A stretch of 64,000 nucleotides of DNA from Acidobacteriaceae bacterium (GTDB lineage: Bacteria; Acidobacteriota; Terriglobia; Terriglobales; Acidobacteriaceae): the NCBI GenBank assembly GCA_030049955.1, contig JASIJX010000177.1:1-64000 (forward strand), written 5' to 3'. Within the stretch, counting starts at the first letter, position 1, and every line of letters begins with the position of its first letter. The position numbers and the translations under genes were made by a program. The notes beneath the pieces were generated by a model. That model was not told where the DNA came from. It saw only the letters and a program-made list of their open reading frames with translations, and made no database searches. Shown here in pieces: positions 9,391 through 18,085 of the stretch.

Positions 9391-9414
9391 AGCGATTGAC
9401 CGTTAGAGGACTAC

Positions 9415-10035
9415 ATGATCGAGGATTGCAAGAGAACTTTGCTGGCGATACTGGCGGAAAGATCCTTTGGATTTCGCGAAACACGCCTCTCCGCAGGCAG
9501 ATCGAGCGATTACTATATCGACTGCCGAACTACAACTCTCTCTGCTGAAGGTGGACGGCTGGCGGGACTGGTTATTCTCGATCTGCTTCACGAAAAGCAG
9601 TTATCACCCCGGGCTGTCGGCGGGTTGACTCTGGGTGCCGATCCCGTGGTATGCAACGTTTCCGCGGCGAGCGCGTGGCTATTGAATGACTCACCGGGAG
9701 CAACAGCAATTGATGGATTCCTGGTGCGGAAGCAACACAAGGAACACGGAGCGGGACGACGCATCGAGGGCTTTTGCGAGCCCGGCGCGGCGGTCGTCAT
9801 TGTGGACGATGCCTGCACCACGGGAGCATCGATCGTCACTGCCATACGATCCGCGACCGAAGCCCACATGCGAGTCATCGGGGTCGTCTGCCTCGTTGAG
9901 AGAGAAGAGGCAGGCGGCCGCCCTGCAGTCGAGGCCGCCGCCCTCGGCGCCCCGTTCTACAGCGTCTTTCGTGCGCAGGAAATTCGTGACGTCTATCTCG
10001 AACTCTGCGGGAACGAACGGCGTAGCGTCAGTTGA
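9415..10035 (+). CDS. pyrE: Orotate phosphoribosyltransferase homologue
   Basis: A protein of 206 residues with the features of orotate phosphoribosyltransferases: SAGRSSDYYIDCR near the N-terminus, LTLGADP, the flexible-loop lysine region VRKQHKEHGAGRR, and the PRPP-binding motif VVIVDDACTTGAS. The classic reaction is orotate plus PRPP giving OMP and diphosphate. AGAGGA lies just upstream of ATG 9415. It sits 24 bases after phnM and ends 14 bases before the convergent hexapeptide-transferase gene, so it is physically within the phosphonate island. C-P lyase pathways end in ribose phosphates that PhnP and PhnN turn into PRPP; those genes are absent here. A role for this PRPP-linked enzyme in phosphonate metabolism is inference. 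It may simply be the housekeeping pyrE. Confidence 0.88.
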   Translation: MIEDCKRTLLAILAERSFGFRETRLSAGRSSDYYIDCRTTTLSAEGGRLAGLVILDLLHEKQLSPRAVGGLTLGADPVVCNVSAASAWLLNDSPGATAIDGFLVRKQHKEHGAGRRIEGFCEPGAAVVIVDDACTTGASIVTAIRSATEAHMRVIGVVCLVEREEAGGRPAVEAAALGAPFYSVFRAQEIRDVYLELCGNERRSVS

Positions 10036-10049
10036 TCGGCCGCACCCAG

Positions 10050-10733
10050 TTACTTCGCGTATTTTTCAATAAACTCCTCAGCGCTGAGCGTACGAAAATC
10101 AGGCAAGGCGACTTCCAGCTTCTCGCGCGGCCAGTCCCACCACGCCAGGTTCATCAACTTTTCCTGCACTGTCTCATCGAAACGATAACGGATGATTCTG
10201 GCTGGCACGCCGCCTACGATGGCAAACGGGGGTACATCTTTCGAGACTACCGCTCCCGCGCCGATTCCAGCTCCCGTGCCAATCTTGACTCCTGGAAGAA
10301 TCGTCGAGCCGTGGCCGATCCACACATCATTGCCCATCACGACGCGGTGAGCCGCGCGCCATTCGAAGAACTCCCCGTCATCATCGACTGCAAAGCCGTA
10401 TGACTCGCTGCGGTAGGTGAAATGGTGCAGCGCCGCGCGCCACATAGGATGGTTGCCAGGGTTAATCCGCGTGGTGGCGGCGATGGAACAAAACTTTCCG
10501 ATATCGGCCCAGACGATGCTGCAGTCCTGCACGACGTAAGAGTAGTCTCCGAAGGTCGACTCGTTCATCGAGGTGCGCGGGCCGACCGACGTGTAAATGC
10601 CCAGCTTGCAGTTGCGGACGCGCGCCGAAGGATCAACGCGCGGTTCGAGTCCGAGCGCTTGTTTGTGGCGTTGCCCCTGCTCTTCGGGCCGATTGGGCGC
10701 GGTGTCCAAGATTGGTGCGGGTGTCGTGGTCAT
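10050..10733 (-). CDS. Phosphonate-cluster hexapeptide-repeat acyltransferase
   Basis: A left-handed beta-helix acyltransferase of 227 residues with hexapeptide repeats over about residues 35-195 ([74 protein letters not shown]). It matches the transferase-hexapeptide family that recurs in phosphonate gene clusters. The loop NPGNHP carries the likely catalytic histidine, as in xenobiotic acetyltransferases. The acceptor is unknown; acylation of an aminophosphonate, functionally like PhnO, is a reasonable guess but not shown. The start is ATG 10733 with GGAGGT six bases upstream. It is the last gene of the reverse-strand block. Confidence 0.85.
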   Translation of the reverse strand: MTTTPAPILDTAPNRPEEQGQRHKQALGLEPRVDPSARVRNCKLGIYTSVGPRTSMNESTFGDYSYVVQDCSIVWADIGKFCSIAATTRINPGNHPMWRAALHHFTYRSESYGFAVDDDGEFFEWRAAHRVVMGNDVWIGHGSTILPGVKIGTGAGIGAGAVVSKDVPPFAIVGGVPARIIRYRFDETVQEKLMNLAWWDWPREKLEVALPDFRTLSAEEFIEKYAK

Positions 10734-10772
10734 TTTGGTACCTCCATTTGTGGGAGAAAATGCTGAATAAAT

Positions 10773-12182
10773 TCAGAGTGCGCCGGTTTCAACAATTGCC
10801 CGGCCGAGTTGCATAGCAGCTTCCGGCAACGCGTGCACGCATTGCGCTATCATCCGCTCGTATCCGTTTGAGGAGAAGCCTTCGATGCGTAATGAAAGGA
10901 CTGGCTCGGTGCCCGACTCGCGCACCAGGACAATTCCATCTCCCGTTGCAAAGCGCATTCCATCAATTCGTGTAATGGTCGCATCTGGCATCAAGCCGGC
11001 TAAGACGTCACAGGCCATCGCATAGGGCAGCACAGTGGCGGGAATGCGAATCTCCGGCGTGCTGAAGATGCGCGGCAATGATCGGCGAAGATCTCGCAAC
11101 TCACCCCGCTTACGAACCTGATCGAGCAGAAAAAGAGCGGCAAACAATCCATCATCGCCGCCATTCAATTCACTAAAGAAATAATGTCCGCAGGCATCCA
11201 GGCCAAGCAACGCGCCCTCGGCGGCCACCCGGCTGCGCATGAATGCATGCCCCGTGCGTTCCAGCAACGGCATTCCTCCGCGTGTGAGAATCGCCCGGCC
11301 AACGGCGTCAGAACACTTGATATCCACCACCATTTTCGTGTTCGCGCCGTCTGTCTGCTCGAGCAGAAGAGCGTGCGCAAGCAGAATCGAAATTTCATCT
11401 GCGGAGACGAAGCTGCCCTCCTCGTCGACAAAAGCCACGCGATCGCCGTCACCATCCCACGCGATGCCGATTGCGCCGGCCAGGGCGCGCACCACTTCAC
11501 GCAAGCGCGAAAGATTCTCTGCACTATTGCAATCCGGCGAGCGATCAGGGAAATTTCCGTCCGGGAGGCACGAGATGCAATCCACTGAAAAGCCAAGCGT
11601 GCGAAACACCGTGGGTGCTATCTCCGACCACGCGCCGTTCCCCGCATCGAGTACCACGCGCATCGGTCCGCATCCCTGGAAATGCCGCCAGCGTTCCAAT
11701 ATCCAGTGCACATAAGCAGGCCGCGGGTCCATTTTTTCGACGCGCCCGCTCGCGCTCCCCATATCTGCGCGGAGAGCGCGTGACTCAGCCAGCGCGCGAA
11801 TCTCCAGCAGCTTTTCCGGTGTCATCGGCGCCGACTGCAACATAAGCTTGAGTCCGTTATCCGCGGGCGGATTATGCGATGCCGTGACCATCAGCATCGC
11901 ATCCGCGCGCAGGTGTTGCGCGGCAAAGTAGGCCACGGGCGTTGGGAGCAGGCCCGCATCCAGTACACGCGCGCCGGCGCGGGCGAGCCCCTCGATGAGT
12001 GCGCTTTTCAAATCGGGAGTACTGAGCCTGAAATCCCCACCAGCAACCACCAGCGCTCCCGGCTCAAGCAGCGTGCCCACAGCGGAGCCGATATCGCAGA
12101 ATAAGCCGGGAGAAACCAAGTCAGGATACGAGCCGCGAAGGTCGCATGGTTTCCAGGGATCCACTTGAAGAGCAGTTGTCAT
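10773..12182 (-). CDS. Phosphohexomutase (phosphoglucomutase/phosphomannomutase family)
   Basis: A four-domain alpha-D-phosphohexomutase of 469 residues. The phosphoserine loop TASHNPP puts the catalytic Ser at 102, the metal loop DGDGDR is at 243-248, a sugar-binding loop (HYFFSELNGGDDG) lies near 330, and the phosphate-binding VRESGTEP is near 435. All core elements are intact. Members move phosphate between the C1 and C6 (or C5) positions of sugars. The start codon overlaps the stop of the upstream 2H phosphoesterase gene by four bases (ATGA), indicating translational coupling. That coupling and the location in a phosphonate island suggest a role on the ribose phosphate released by the pathway (inference); hexose phosphates remain possible. 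Confidence 0.9.
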   Translation of the reverse strand: MTTALQVDPWKPCDLRGSYPDLVSPGLFCDIGSAVGTLLEPGALVVAGGDFRLSTPDLKSALIEGLARAGARVLDAGLLPTPVAYFAAQHLRADAMLMVTASHNPPADNGLKLMLQSAPMTPEKLLEIRALAESRALRADMGSASGRVEKMDPRPAYVHWILERWRHFQGCGPMRVVLDAGNGAWSEIAPTVFRTLGFSVDCISCLPDGNFPDRSPDCNSAENLSRLREVVRALAGAIGIAWDGDGDRVAFVDEEGSFVSADEISILLAHALLLEQTDGANTKMVVDIKCSDAVGRAILTRGGMPLLERTGHAFMRSRVAAEGALLGLDACGHYFFSELNGGDDGLFAALFLLDQVRKRGELRDLRRSLPRIFSTPEIRIPATVLPYAMACDVLAGLMPDATITRIDGMRFATGDGIVLVRESGTEPVLSLRIEGFSSNGYERMIAQCVHALPEAAMQLGRAIVETGAL

Positions 12183-12892
12183 CGAGACCTCAGGGAGACG
12201 CGGTCAATCTCGCGAAATGGAGCCCCGGGCTGCGACTCGTGAAAGATACAAACCGAATCCACAGCCAATGGCTGCGGGTTGATTGAAGCGAAGCGTTCGC
12301 GCAGGTGCTGTTCGAGCGGTTGCAACGCCTGTGCAGGCAATGATGCGGTGAGCGACATGTGGAACTTCCATGTATCAAATACATATGGATAACCCCAGCG
12401 AAGAACGTGTTCCCGCTCGCGCGCCGATAGTCCATTGCTCAAACGCCGGTCCAACTCTTCTGCAGTCGAGCTAGCCCGAAATCTGTCGAATTGGGCGACG
12501 CACTCGGCCGCGAGGCGGGCAAACTGCCCGCTTGGTTCCACGAGCGTGAGTGCAAGAAAGTTCCCGAGTATTCCTATTGCGAGCGCAGGCGCTTCGAATC
12601 CGTTATGTGCCGTCGCAAAATCGCGCAGTGCGGCTTGCAAATCCTCCAACCGCGCGCCCTCGGCCAGGCGGAACGGCGGCTTGAGCGTTGCATGAAATCC
12701 ATAACGCCGCGGGCTCTCGGTAACCTCCAGCCAGTGTTCGCGACTCAGATGAGGAGGTAAACCAGGATCGAGAAATTTTCCGGAGACGGCATCGCGTCCC
12801 AGCCACCTGCTTCCCAATTCATGTAGACGGGCTTCGGGAGCCGGAGAAAAATAGATACTGTACCGGGATGTGCTTCCATTTCGTTCTGACAT
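12179..12892 (-). CDS. DUF1045 2H phosphoesterase of phosphonate clusters
   Basis: A protein of 237 residues of the DUF1045 family found in phosphonate operons. It carries the two His-x-Thr/Ser signatures of 2H phosphoesterases: H67-A-T69 in FHATLKPPF and H178-M-S180 in FHMSLT. The family lead-in YSIYFSP and RWLGRDA is present. 2H enzymes typically open cyclic phosphodiesters, which is what PhnP does to the cyclic ribose phosphate from C-P lyase; phnP is missing here, so this protein is a plausible substitute (inference). The start is ATG 12892, with AGGA upstream; the frame is open to 13012, but the extra 40 residues overlap the exporter gene and lack family features. Its stop overlaps the mutase start. 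Confidence 0.85.
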   Translation of the reverse strand: MSERNGSTSRYSIYFSPAPEARLHELGSRWLGRDAVSGKFLDPGLPPHLSREHWLEVTESPRRYGFHATLKPPFRLAEGARLEDLQAALRDFATAHNGFEAPALAIGILGNFLALTLVEPSGQFARLAAECVAQFDRFRASSTAEELDRRLSNGLSAREREHVLRWGYPYVFDTWKFHMSLTASLPAQALQPLEQHLRERFASINPQPLAVDSVCIFHESQPGAPFREIDRVSLRSR

Positions 12893-12914
12893 CGTTGCCG
12901 AGTCCTGACTTAAA

Positions 12915-14858
12915 CTATTGCGCATGCTCGTAAGCATAACCGTTTGACGAGGCGCGGCCTGATTGTACGGCGCCGTTGGGTTCTGGTATTCCCGCAGTCG
13001 CCTGCGTCGCATTTTGAAAGCCGAACTGAATCTGAAACAACCGCCAGTACAGGCCGCGTAGTTCCATAAGCTGCTCGTGATTGCCCGATTCCGCCACTCT
13101 GCCTTTGTGCATTACCAGAATGCGGTCCGCGGTGAGCACAGTGGATAGCCGGTGCGCAATGAGGATGGACGTCCTGCCGCGCAACAGCCGGCCCATGGCT
13201 GCACGGATGCGTGCTTCGGTCTCGAGATCGATATTTGCGGTCGCTTCATCGAGCAGCAGGAAGAGCGGATCGTGTGCCAGTGCGCGGGCAAATGCGATCA
13301 TCTGCTTCTGACCGGTGGAAAGATTATCACCGCGTTCGTGCACCCAGGTCTCGATACCATCGCGCAGATGCTCCAGCATCGCATCCAGTCCAATCTCCTG
13401 GGCCGCGCGCCGCGCGTCCTCTTCGCCCAGGGTTTCAGAACCGAAGCGAATGTTGTCGAGGATCGTTCCCTCGCGCACGTACGTGTCCTGCAGCACAACG
13501 CCAAACAGCCGGCGCAAGTCAGAGGAATGCATCTCCTGAACATTCACGCCGCCAATGCGAATGACGCCGCGTTGCGGCCGGTAAAAGCGCAGCAGCAAAT
13601 TGCTGAGCGTGGTCTTGCCTGCGCCCGTATGGCCGACGATCGCCAGCATCTCGCCTTCCCGGACATGAAAGCTGATATCGTTCAGCACCCAGCGGCCAGG
13701 CTTATAGGCGAACCATACGTTCTCAAACGTGATGGCTGCACCTTCCGGCTTCGCCAGGGCAGATGCAGGCAGTTCCTCCAGGGCTTCGGTGTCGAGCAGC
13801 GCAAACACCTTCTCGGCTGAAACAATGCTCGTTTGCAGAATGCCATATCGTTCGCTGATTTCCTGAATGGGGCGCAGAAACCGGCTTCCGTATTGCAGGA
13901 ATGCCACCAGCGTACCGATGGTCAGATGACCGCCACGAAGTAGATACGCACCCACGATAAGCAAACCCGCCTGCGAGATTGTGCCCAGCAACTCGACAGA
14001 AGGCATGAACCACGCGTTGGCCGTCACCCACTCCTTTGACGCCTCCATGTGTTCGCGATTGATTCCGTCAAAGGTTTCCAGGCTGGGAAGCTGGCGATTG
14101 AACAGATGCACCACATAGATGCCATTCACATGTTCGGCGATGAATGCATTGATACGAGCCAGCAAAATACGGACCCGTTGTTGGCTCTTCGTGATGATCT
14201 GCCGAAAGACGGTTGAAAGAACCAGAAATACCGGGATGACTGCGGCCAGCACCAGCGTTAGATGCGCATTCACCCGCAGCATGGCGGCCAGAAAGAAGAT
14301 AGTCATCACGGCATTGGCCAACAGCGCCACCACTCCGTTGGCGAAGAGATCATTCAGTGCCTCCACGTCCGTCGTCAGGCGGGTTACCAGCCGTCCTGCA
14401 GGAGTCACGTCGTAATAGCTGATAGGCAGCCGATGCAGGTGCTGGAGCAACTGGCGCCTAAGATCTGCCATCGCCTTCTGGCCCGTCCATTGCGCCAGAA
14501 AATTCTGCGTGCTGTCGATGAGTAGTATGAGCGCGAGCACGCCCAGATATACGAGTGACAACAGTGCGAGACCGGGAGTGGAGGCCTGTGGCAGCCAAGC
14601 CACAAACGCGCCACTTTCGGCGCGATGGCCCAGGAAGTAGACGTCGATAGCGACAGAAATCACCAGCGGGTTCAGAATCTGCAAAAGCGTGGAAGTAAGC
14701 GAGCAGACAAGCGAAGCTGCAACGGCAATCCAATAAGGAACCAGCAGCCGCAAAAGCCGGAGTAGCAGGTACCAATCACGCACCTGGCCGATGGCTTCGT
14801 CGTGAAAGCCGGCTCGTCCGGCATGCCGGAGCGGCTGGCTGATTGCCGGAGCACTCAC
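12915..14858 (-). CDS. ABC exporter half-transporter (consensus catalytic Walker B)
   Basis: A type IV (ABCB-like) half-transporter of 647 residues: six predicted transmembrane helices in about residues 30-340, then a nucleotide-binding domain. Walker A is VGHTGAGKTTL near 410, the Walker B region LLLDEATANID near 537 keeps the catalytic Glu, and the H-loop is in IAHRLS. The signature is LSTGQ rather than LSGGQ. Its start overlaps the stop of the next exporter gene by four bases, so the two are probably made together and pair. In heterodimeric exporters such as TM287/288 one site is degenerate: one subunit lacks the catalytic Glu and its partner has an altered signature, which is the pattern here. 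The cargo is unknown. Confidence 0.9.
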   Translation of the reverse strand: MSAPAISQPLRHAGRAGFHDEAIGQVRDWYLLLRLLRLLVPYWIAVAASLVCSLTSTLLQILNPLVISVAIDVYFLGHRAESGAFVAWLPQASTPGLALLSLVYLGVLALILLIDSTQNFLAQWTGQKAMADLRRQLLQHLHRLPISYYDVTPAGRLVTRLTTDVEALNDLFANGVVALLANAVMTIFFLAAMLRVNAHLTLVLAAVIPVFLVLSTVFRQIITKSQQRVRILLARINAFIAEHVNGIYVVHLFNRQLPSLETFDGINREHMEASKEWVTANAWFMPSVELLGTISQAGLLIVGAYLLRGGHLTIGTLVAFLQYGSRFLRPIQEISERYGILQTSIVSAEKVFALLDTEALEELPASALAKPEGAAITFENVWFAYKPGRWVLNDISFHVREGEMLAIVGHTGAGKTTLSNLLLRFYRPQRGVIRIGGVNVQEMHSSDLRRLFGVVLQDTYVREGTILDNIRFGSETLGEEDARRAAQEIGLDAMLEHLRDGIETWVHERGDNLSTGQKQMIAFARALAHDPLFLLLDEATANIDLETEARIRAAMGRLLRGRTSILIAHRLSTVLTADRILVMHKGRVAESGNHEQLMELRGLYWRLFQIQFGFQNATQATAGIPEPNGAVQSGRASSNGYAYEHAQ

Positions 14859-16675
14859 ATAACCTCCAGTTCTTCTTCGAGCACCTGCAAGCGTGCCAGC
14901 CGGGCGTAGTGGCCGTCTTTTTCCAGCAGGTCGAAGTGCGTGCCATGCTCCTCGATGCGGCCGTGTTTGAGAAGAATGATATGGTCGGCCTGCATGGCCG
15001 TCGCCACGCGGTGTGTAATCAGGATCGTAGTGCGTTCGGCCATCAGGCTCTTGAGATGGGCAAGAATCCGCTGCTCCGTCACGGAGTCCACGCTTGAAAG
15101 CGCATCGTCAAGCACCAGGATGCGCGGGTTCTTGAGAATCGCTCGGGCGATGGCGATACGCTGCTTTTGGCCGCCAGAGAGCATGATGCCGCGCTCGCCG
15201 ACGACGGTGTCAAAGCCCTCCGGCAAAGCTGCCAGGTCAGGATCGAGCCCGGCGATTGTCGCCGCCTGCCGGATTTCCTCTTCCGACACTTCCTTTACGC
15301 CGAGAGCAATGTTTTCCGCAAGCGTCATACTGAACAGGAATGTTTCCTGCGGCACTACGCCCACCAGCGCGCGCACGGCCGCGACGGGCATCTTGCGGCA
15401 ATCCATCCCGTCAAAGCACACGCGACCCTCGCCGGGATCGATGGTTCGCGTAATCAACTTCACCAGCGTGCTCTTGCCGGCTCCGGATTCGCCGAGAATG
15501 GCGAGGGTGGAGCCGGCAGCAATCTCCAGATCAATCGTGTTGAGGGCCGCATGCGCACCATAAAAGACGCTCACGTTGCGCAGCGATATGCCACCCGCAG
15601 ATCCGGAATCGTGCCTGTGCTTGGCACCCGGCTCGAGCCAGTGGCCCGGGTCGATCTCCGGTGTTTCGTCGAAGAGCAGCTGCAGCCTGGCTACTGAAGC
15701 CATTCCCCGCTGCATCATGTTCACCACACGGCCGAGCGAAGAGATGGGTCGCACCAGCATAGCCATATAGGTGGTGAACATGACGAAGTTGGGCACGCTT
15801 AGCCTATGAGCTAGTACCAGCGCGCCGCCGTACCACAGCACAATAAGCGTCGAAATTCCAGTGATGAACGTCAGCAGCGGATCGAGCGTGCTGGAATAGA
15901 GACCCAGTATGCAGTTCGACCGCACGTACGACCGGTTCATCCCCTCAAATCGATCCTGCTCGGACTTTTCCCGGACAAAGGAGCGCACCACGCGCGCGCC
16001 GGCGATCGTTTGCTGCACCGCCGCGCTCATTGTGGAAAACAGCGCCTGAATCCTGTCGAACCTTCGGCGAATTATTGCGCCAAACCACATCAGCAGGAAC
16101 ACCGCGAGAGGAGAAGGCAGCATTGCCGCCAAGGTTAACCGCCAGTTCACCGAGGCCATAACCACAATCGCGACCGGAAGAGCGATCAGCGATTCCAAAA
16201 GAGAAGCCATGCCGGGCCCGAGCATCATCCGAACAGCATTCAGGTCATTCGTGGCCGAGGCCATCACATCACCCGAGCGCGTGTGCCCCCAGAACGATGC
16301 ATCCAGGCGAAACAGATGCGTCAGCAGATCCTTGCGCATAGCGTACTCCACGCTGCGCGAGGTGCCGATGAGGTGAAGGCGGGCTAGCGTCTGAAAACCG
16401 GACCGGGGAATGGCCACGGCCACTATGCCCAAGCTGATCCACGCAATGTTCGAAATAGCGTGGGGATTGCTGCTCGCGTGCGTAAGCGCGCGAATGGCCG
16501 CACGAATAAGCAAAGGGATGGCGAAAGCAACACCATCCCGGCCTACCATACCCATTACGCCGAGGGCGAAGGAGCGCGGATGGACCTTGAGGTAATTCCA
16601 GACAAAGCCGATGCGGCGGTGGACAGGAACGCGGGCTTCGCTCTGCACAAAGTGGCTGGCGAGGGTAGGCGGCAC
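14855..16675 (-). CDS. ABC exporter half-transporter (degenerate Walker B)
   Basis: A half-transporter of 606 residues with an N-terminal six-helix membrane domain (about 25-320) and an ATPase domain. Walker A is LGESGAGKSTL and the signature is a canonical LSGGQKQR, but the residue after the Walker B Asp is Asp instead of Glu (LVLDDALSSVD). This predicts an ATP site that binds but hydrolyses poorly, completed by the altered LSTGQ signature of the partner encoded next. The start is GTG 16675; GGAG lies very close upstream and no better start is visible. It is the first gene of the reverse-strand block, and an operator-like site (16689-16700) lies just upstream, so it is probably co-regulated with the divergent phnG operon. 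Confidence 0.9.
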   Translation of the reverse strand: MPPTLASHFVQSEARVPVHRRIGFVWNYLKVHPRSFALGVMGMVGRDGVAFAIPLLIRAAIRALTHASSNPHAISNIAWISLGIVAVAIPRSGFQTLARLHLIGTSRSVEYAMRKDLLTHLFRLDASFWGHTRSGDVMASATNDLNAVRMMLGPGMASLLESLIALPVAIVVMASVNWRLTLAAMLPSPLAVFLLMWFGAIIRRRFDRIQALFSTMSAAVQQTIAGARVVRSFVREKSEQDRFEGMNRSYVRSNCILGLYSSTLDPLLTFITGISTLIVLWYGGALVLAHRLSVPNFVMFTTYMAMLVRPISSLGRVVNMMQRGMASVARLQLLFDETPEIDPGHWLEPGAKHRHDSGSAGGISLRNVSVFYGAHAALNTIDLEIAAGSTLAILGESGAGKSTLVKLITRTIDPGEGRVCFDGMDCRKMPVAAVRALVGVVPQETFLFSMTLAENIALGVKEVSEEEIRQAATIAGLDPDLAALPEGFDTVVGERGIMLSGGQKQRIAIARAILKNPRILVLDDALSSVDSVTEQRILAHLKSLMAERTTILITHRVATAMQADHIILLKHGRIEEHGTHFDLLEKDGHYARLARLQVLEEELEVM

Positions 16676-16688
16676 GTCTCCATATTAG

Positions 16689-16700
16689 TACGTATACGAA
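16689..16700 (-). promoter_or_regulatory. Operator-like site, left copy
   Basis: TACGTATACGAA on the forward strand, the reverse complement of the site at 16836-16847. It contains the self-complementary core CGTATACG. It lies 14 bases upstream of the exporter start codon. The symmetric GTATAC core is compatible with a GntR-type dimeric regulator, but no such regulator is encoded in this window. Confidence 0.55.
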
Positions 16701-16835
16701 TTATTGTTTATGAAATTTATGTTGCATACCCAAGGCGCGGCCGCCCGGTTCGGTCACATCCGAGAACTCTGGCTTTTACATGCTTTTCACGCCGTCTTAA
16801 AACAATTTCTTCTGCGCCGTGACATGATCATCTCG

Positions 16836-16847
16836 TTCGTATACGTA
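16836..16847 (+). promoter_or_regulatory. Operator-like site, right copy
   Basis: TTCGTATACGTA, an exact inverted copy of the left site. The site centres are 147 bp apart, close to 14 helical turns, so a looped complex between the two sites is geometrically possible. It lies about 100 bases upstream of the phnG start and overlaps a candidate -10 region, fitting a repressor site. Confidence 0.55.
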
Positions 16848-16946
16848 TCAGTTCAGATTCAAAGCGCCTTCGTCTTCTGATCTCTTGGCATTTTGGCGCA
16901 GCCGGGCCGATTCAAACCAACCGGAAATTGGAGCAACTTTCATTCA

Positions 16947-17429
16947 ATGAGCAGCGAATCCATGAACGGAAGTTCTGGGAACGGGAGTTCCGCCGCCCAC
17001 GCTATGAGCGCCGCTGGCCCCGATTACACCTTATGTGAGTGCGAGCTGCAGTCGTTGCAGCGGCTGGTCTCCAGGCTCGAGCAATCGCACACCGTAACCG
17101 TGCGCAAGAGTCCTTCCATCTGCCTCACTATGATTCCCGCCGAAGACTCGCTCGAGGGGCAGAAGTTCTATTTGGGCGAAGCGCTCACCACCGAGTGTGA
17201 AGTGACGGTGGACGGTCTCGATGGATTCGGACTTTGCCTCGGCGATGAGCCGGTGCGGGCATATTCGCTCGCGGTAGTTGATGCGCTGCTGCACGGAGGC
17301 CGTGCCGTCCCGCAGGAAATCGAATCCTTTCTGCGCGAGCACGGCGAGAGAGTTGCGCGTCGCGATCGGGATGAGTTCGATCTGATCCTCCAGACGCAGG
17401 TCGACTTCAAGCTGATGGAGGAAGCATGA
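16947..17429 (+). CDS. phnG: PhnG, C-P lyase core subunit
   Basis: A protein of 160 residues, counting from ATG 16947. PhnG is a structural subunit of the PhnGHIJ core and supports PhnI in coupling the phosphonate to ribose. Recognisable blocks are KFYLGEALTTECEV, the GxGLCLGDEPVRAYSLAVVDAL segment (matching the ERCALIDAL region of other PhnG), and the C-terminal R-x-x-E-F-D helix with TQVDFKLM (VDFxxM is typical). The first 25-30 residues are low complexity, rich in Ser, Gly and Asn, and the true start is uncertain; the frame is open from TTG 16893. The stop overlaps the phnH start by four bases. Confidence 0.85.
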   Translation: MSSESMNGSSGNGSSAAHAMSAAGPDYTLCECELQSLQRLVSRLEQSHTVTVRKSPSICLTMIPAEDSLEGQKFYLGEALTTECEVTVDGLDGFGLCLGDEPVRAYSLAVVDALLHGGRAVPQEIESFLREHGERVARRDRDEFDLILQTQVDFKLMEEA

Positions 17430-18049
17430 GCGCACCCGCTGCTGTGGCGCCTTACGATCCGGTATTTGACGCGCAGAAACACTACCGCATTTTGCTCGAT
17501 TGTACCGCGCGTCCCGGCACCATCGGCCAGCTTGACGATGTCGGCCTCGTAATCCCACGGCAGCTCAACCGCGCATCGGCATTTCTGGCCCTCACGCTGC
17601 TCAGCGCCGATTCCATGTTTTGTCTTGTTGATGGCGAGCAAGACGCGGTGGAGTTCTTCCGCCGCGAAACACTCGCCGCGCCGGCAACAGTCGAGAAAGC
17701 CGATTTTGTATTTCTCGCCGATCCCTACCGCATTGAGGCGATTGATTGCGCCCGCACAGGTGCACTCGCCTTTCCGGAGCAGGGCGCGACGGTGATTATG
17801 CAAGTGGCGGGACTTTCTCCCGCGCCCATGCCCAACGCGATTCGACTTACCCTCACGGGGCCGGGAATCGAGACGCAGACTGCAGTATTCGTCTCCGGCG
17901 CGACCGAATCTCTCTTTGAGGCGCTGGGCAAACACAATACCGAGTTTCCTCTGGGCATCGATTCTTACCTGACCTGCGACAGTCTTTCGGCGGGTCCATG
18001 CGTGCTGGCTCTGCCTCGCACAACGCGCATTCGCTGCGAGCGTGTTTAG
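17426..18049 (+). CDS. phnH: PhnH, C-P lyase core subunit
   Basis: A protein of 207 residues, close to the usual PhnH length. PhnH is part of the core complex needed with PhnG, PhnI and PhnL to make ribose 1-methylphosphonate 5-triphosphate. Visible family blocks are the N-terminal FDAQKHYRILLDCTARPGTI, the central GALAFPEQGATVIMQVAGLS, LTLTGPGIET, and FPLGIDSYLTC ending in LALPRTT. The start codon overlaps the phnG stop (ATGA), so the two are translationally coupled. Nothing is missing compared with the family. Confidence 0.92.
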   Translation: MSAPAAVAPYDPVFDAQKHYRILLDCTARPGTIGQLDDVGLVIPRQLNRASAFLALTLLSADSMFCLVDGEQDAVEFFRRETLAAPATVEKADFVFLADPYRIEAIDCARTGALAFPEQGATVIMQVAGLSPAPMPNAIRLTLTGPGIETQTAVFVSGATESLFEALGKHNTEFPLGIDSYLTCDSLSAGPCVLALPRTTRIRCERV

Positions 18050-18085
18050 CGGCAGCCGGAATAAGGCTGCGGAAATGAGTATGAG

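Larger units (their letters stand above)
16676..16946. promoter_or_regulatory. Divergent promoter region of the phosphonate island
   Basis: A 271-base region between the reverse-strand exporter gene (GTG 16675) and phnG. It contains two inverted copies of the 12-mer TTCGTATACGTA, AT-rich stretches near 16700-16725, and a possible forward -35 (GTGACA, 16819-16824) whose -10 would overlap the right-hand 12-mer. It is the only sizeable gap in the island after pyrE, so both blocks are probably driven from here. Confidence 0.6.
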
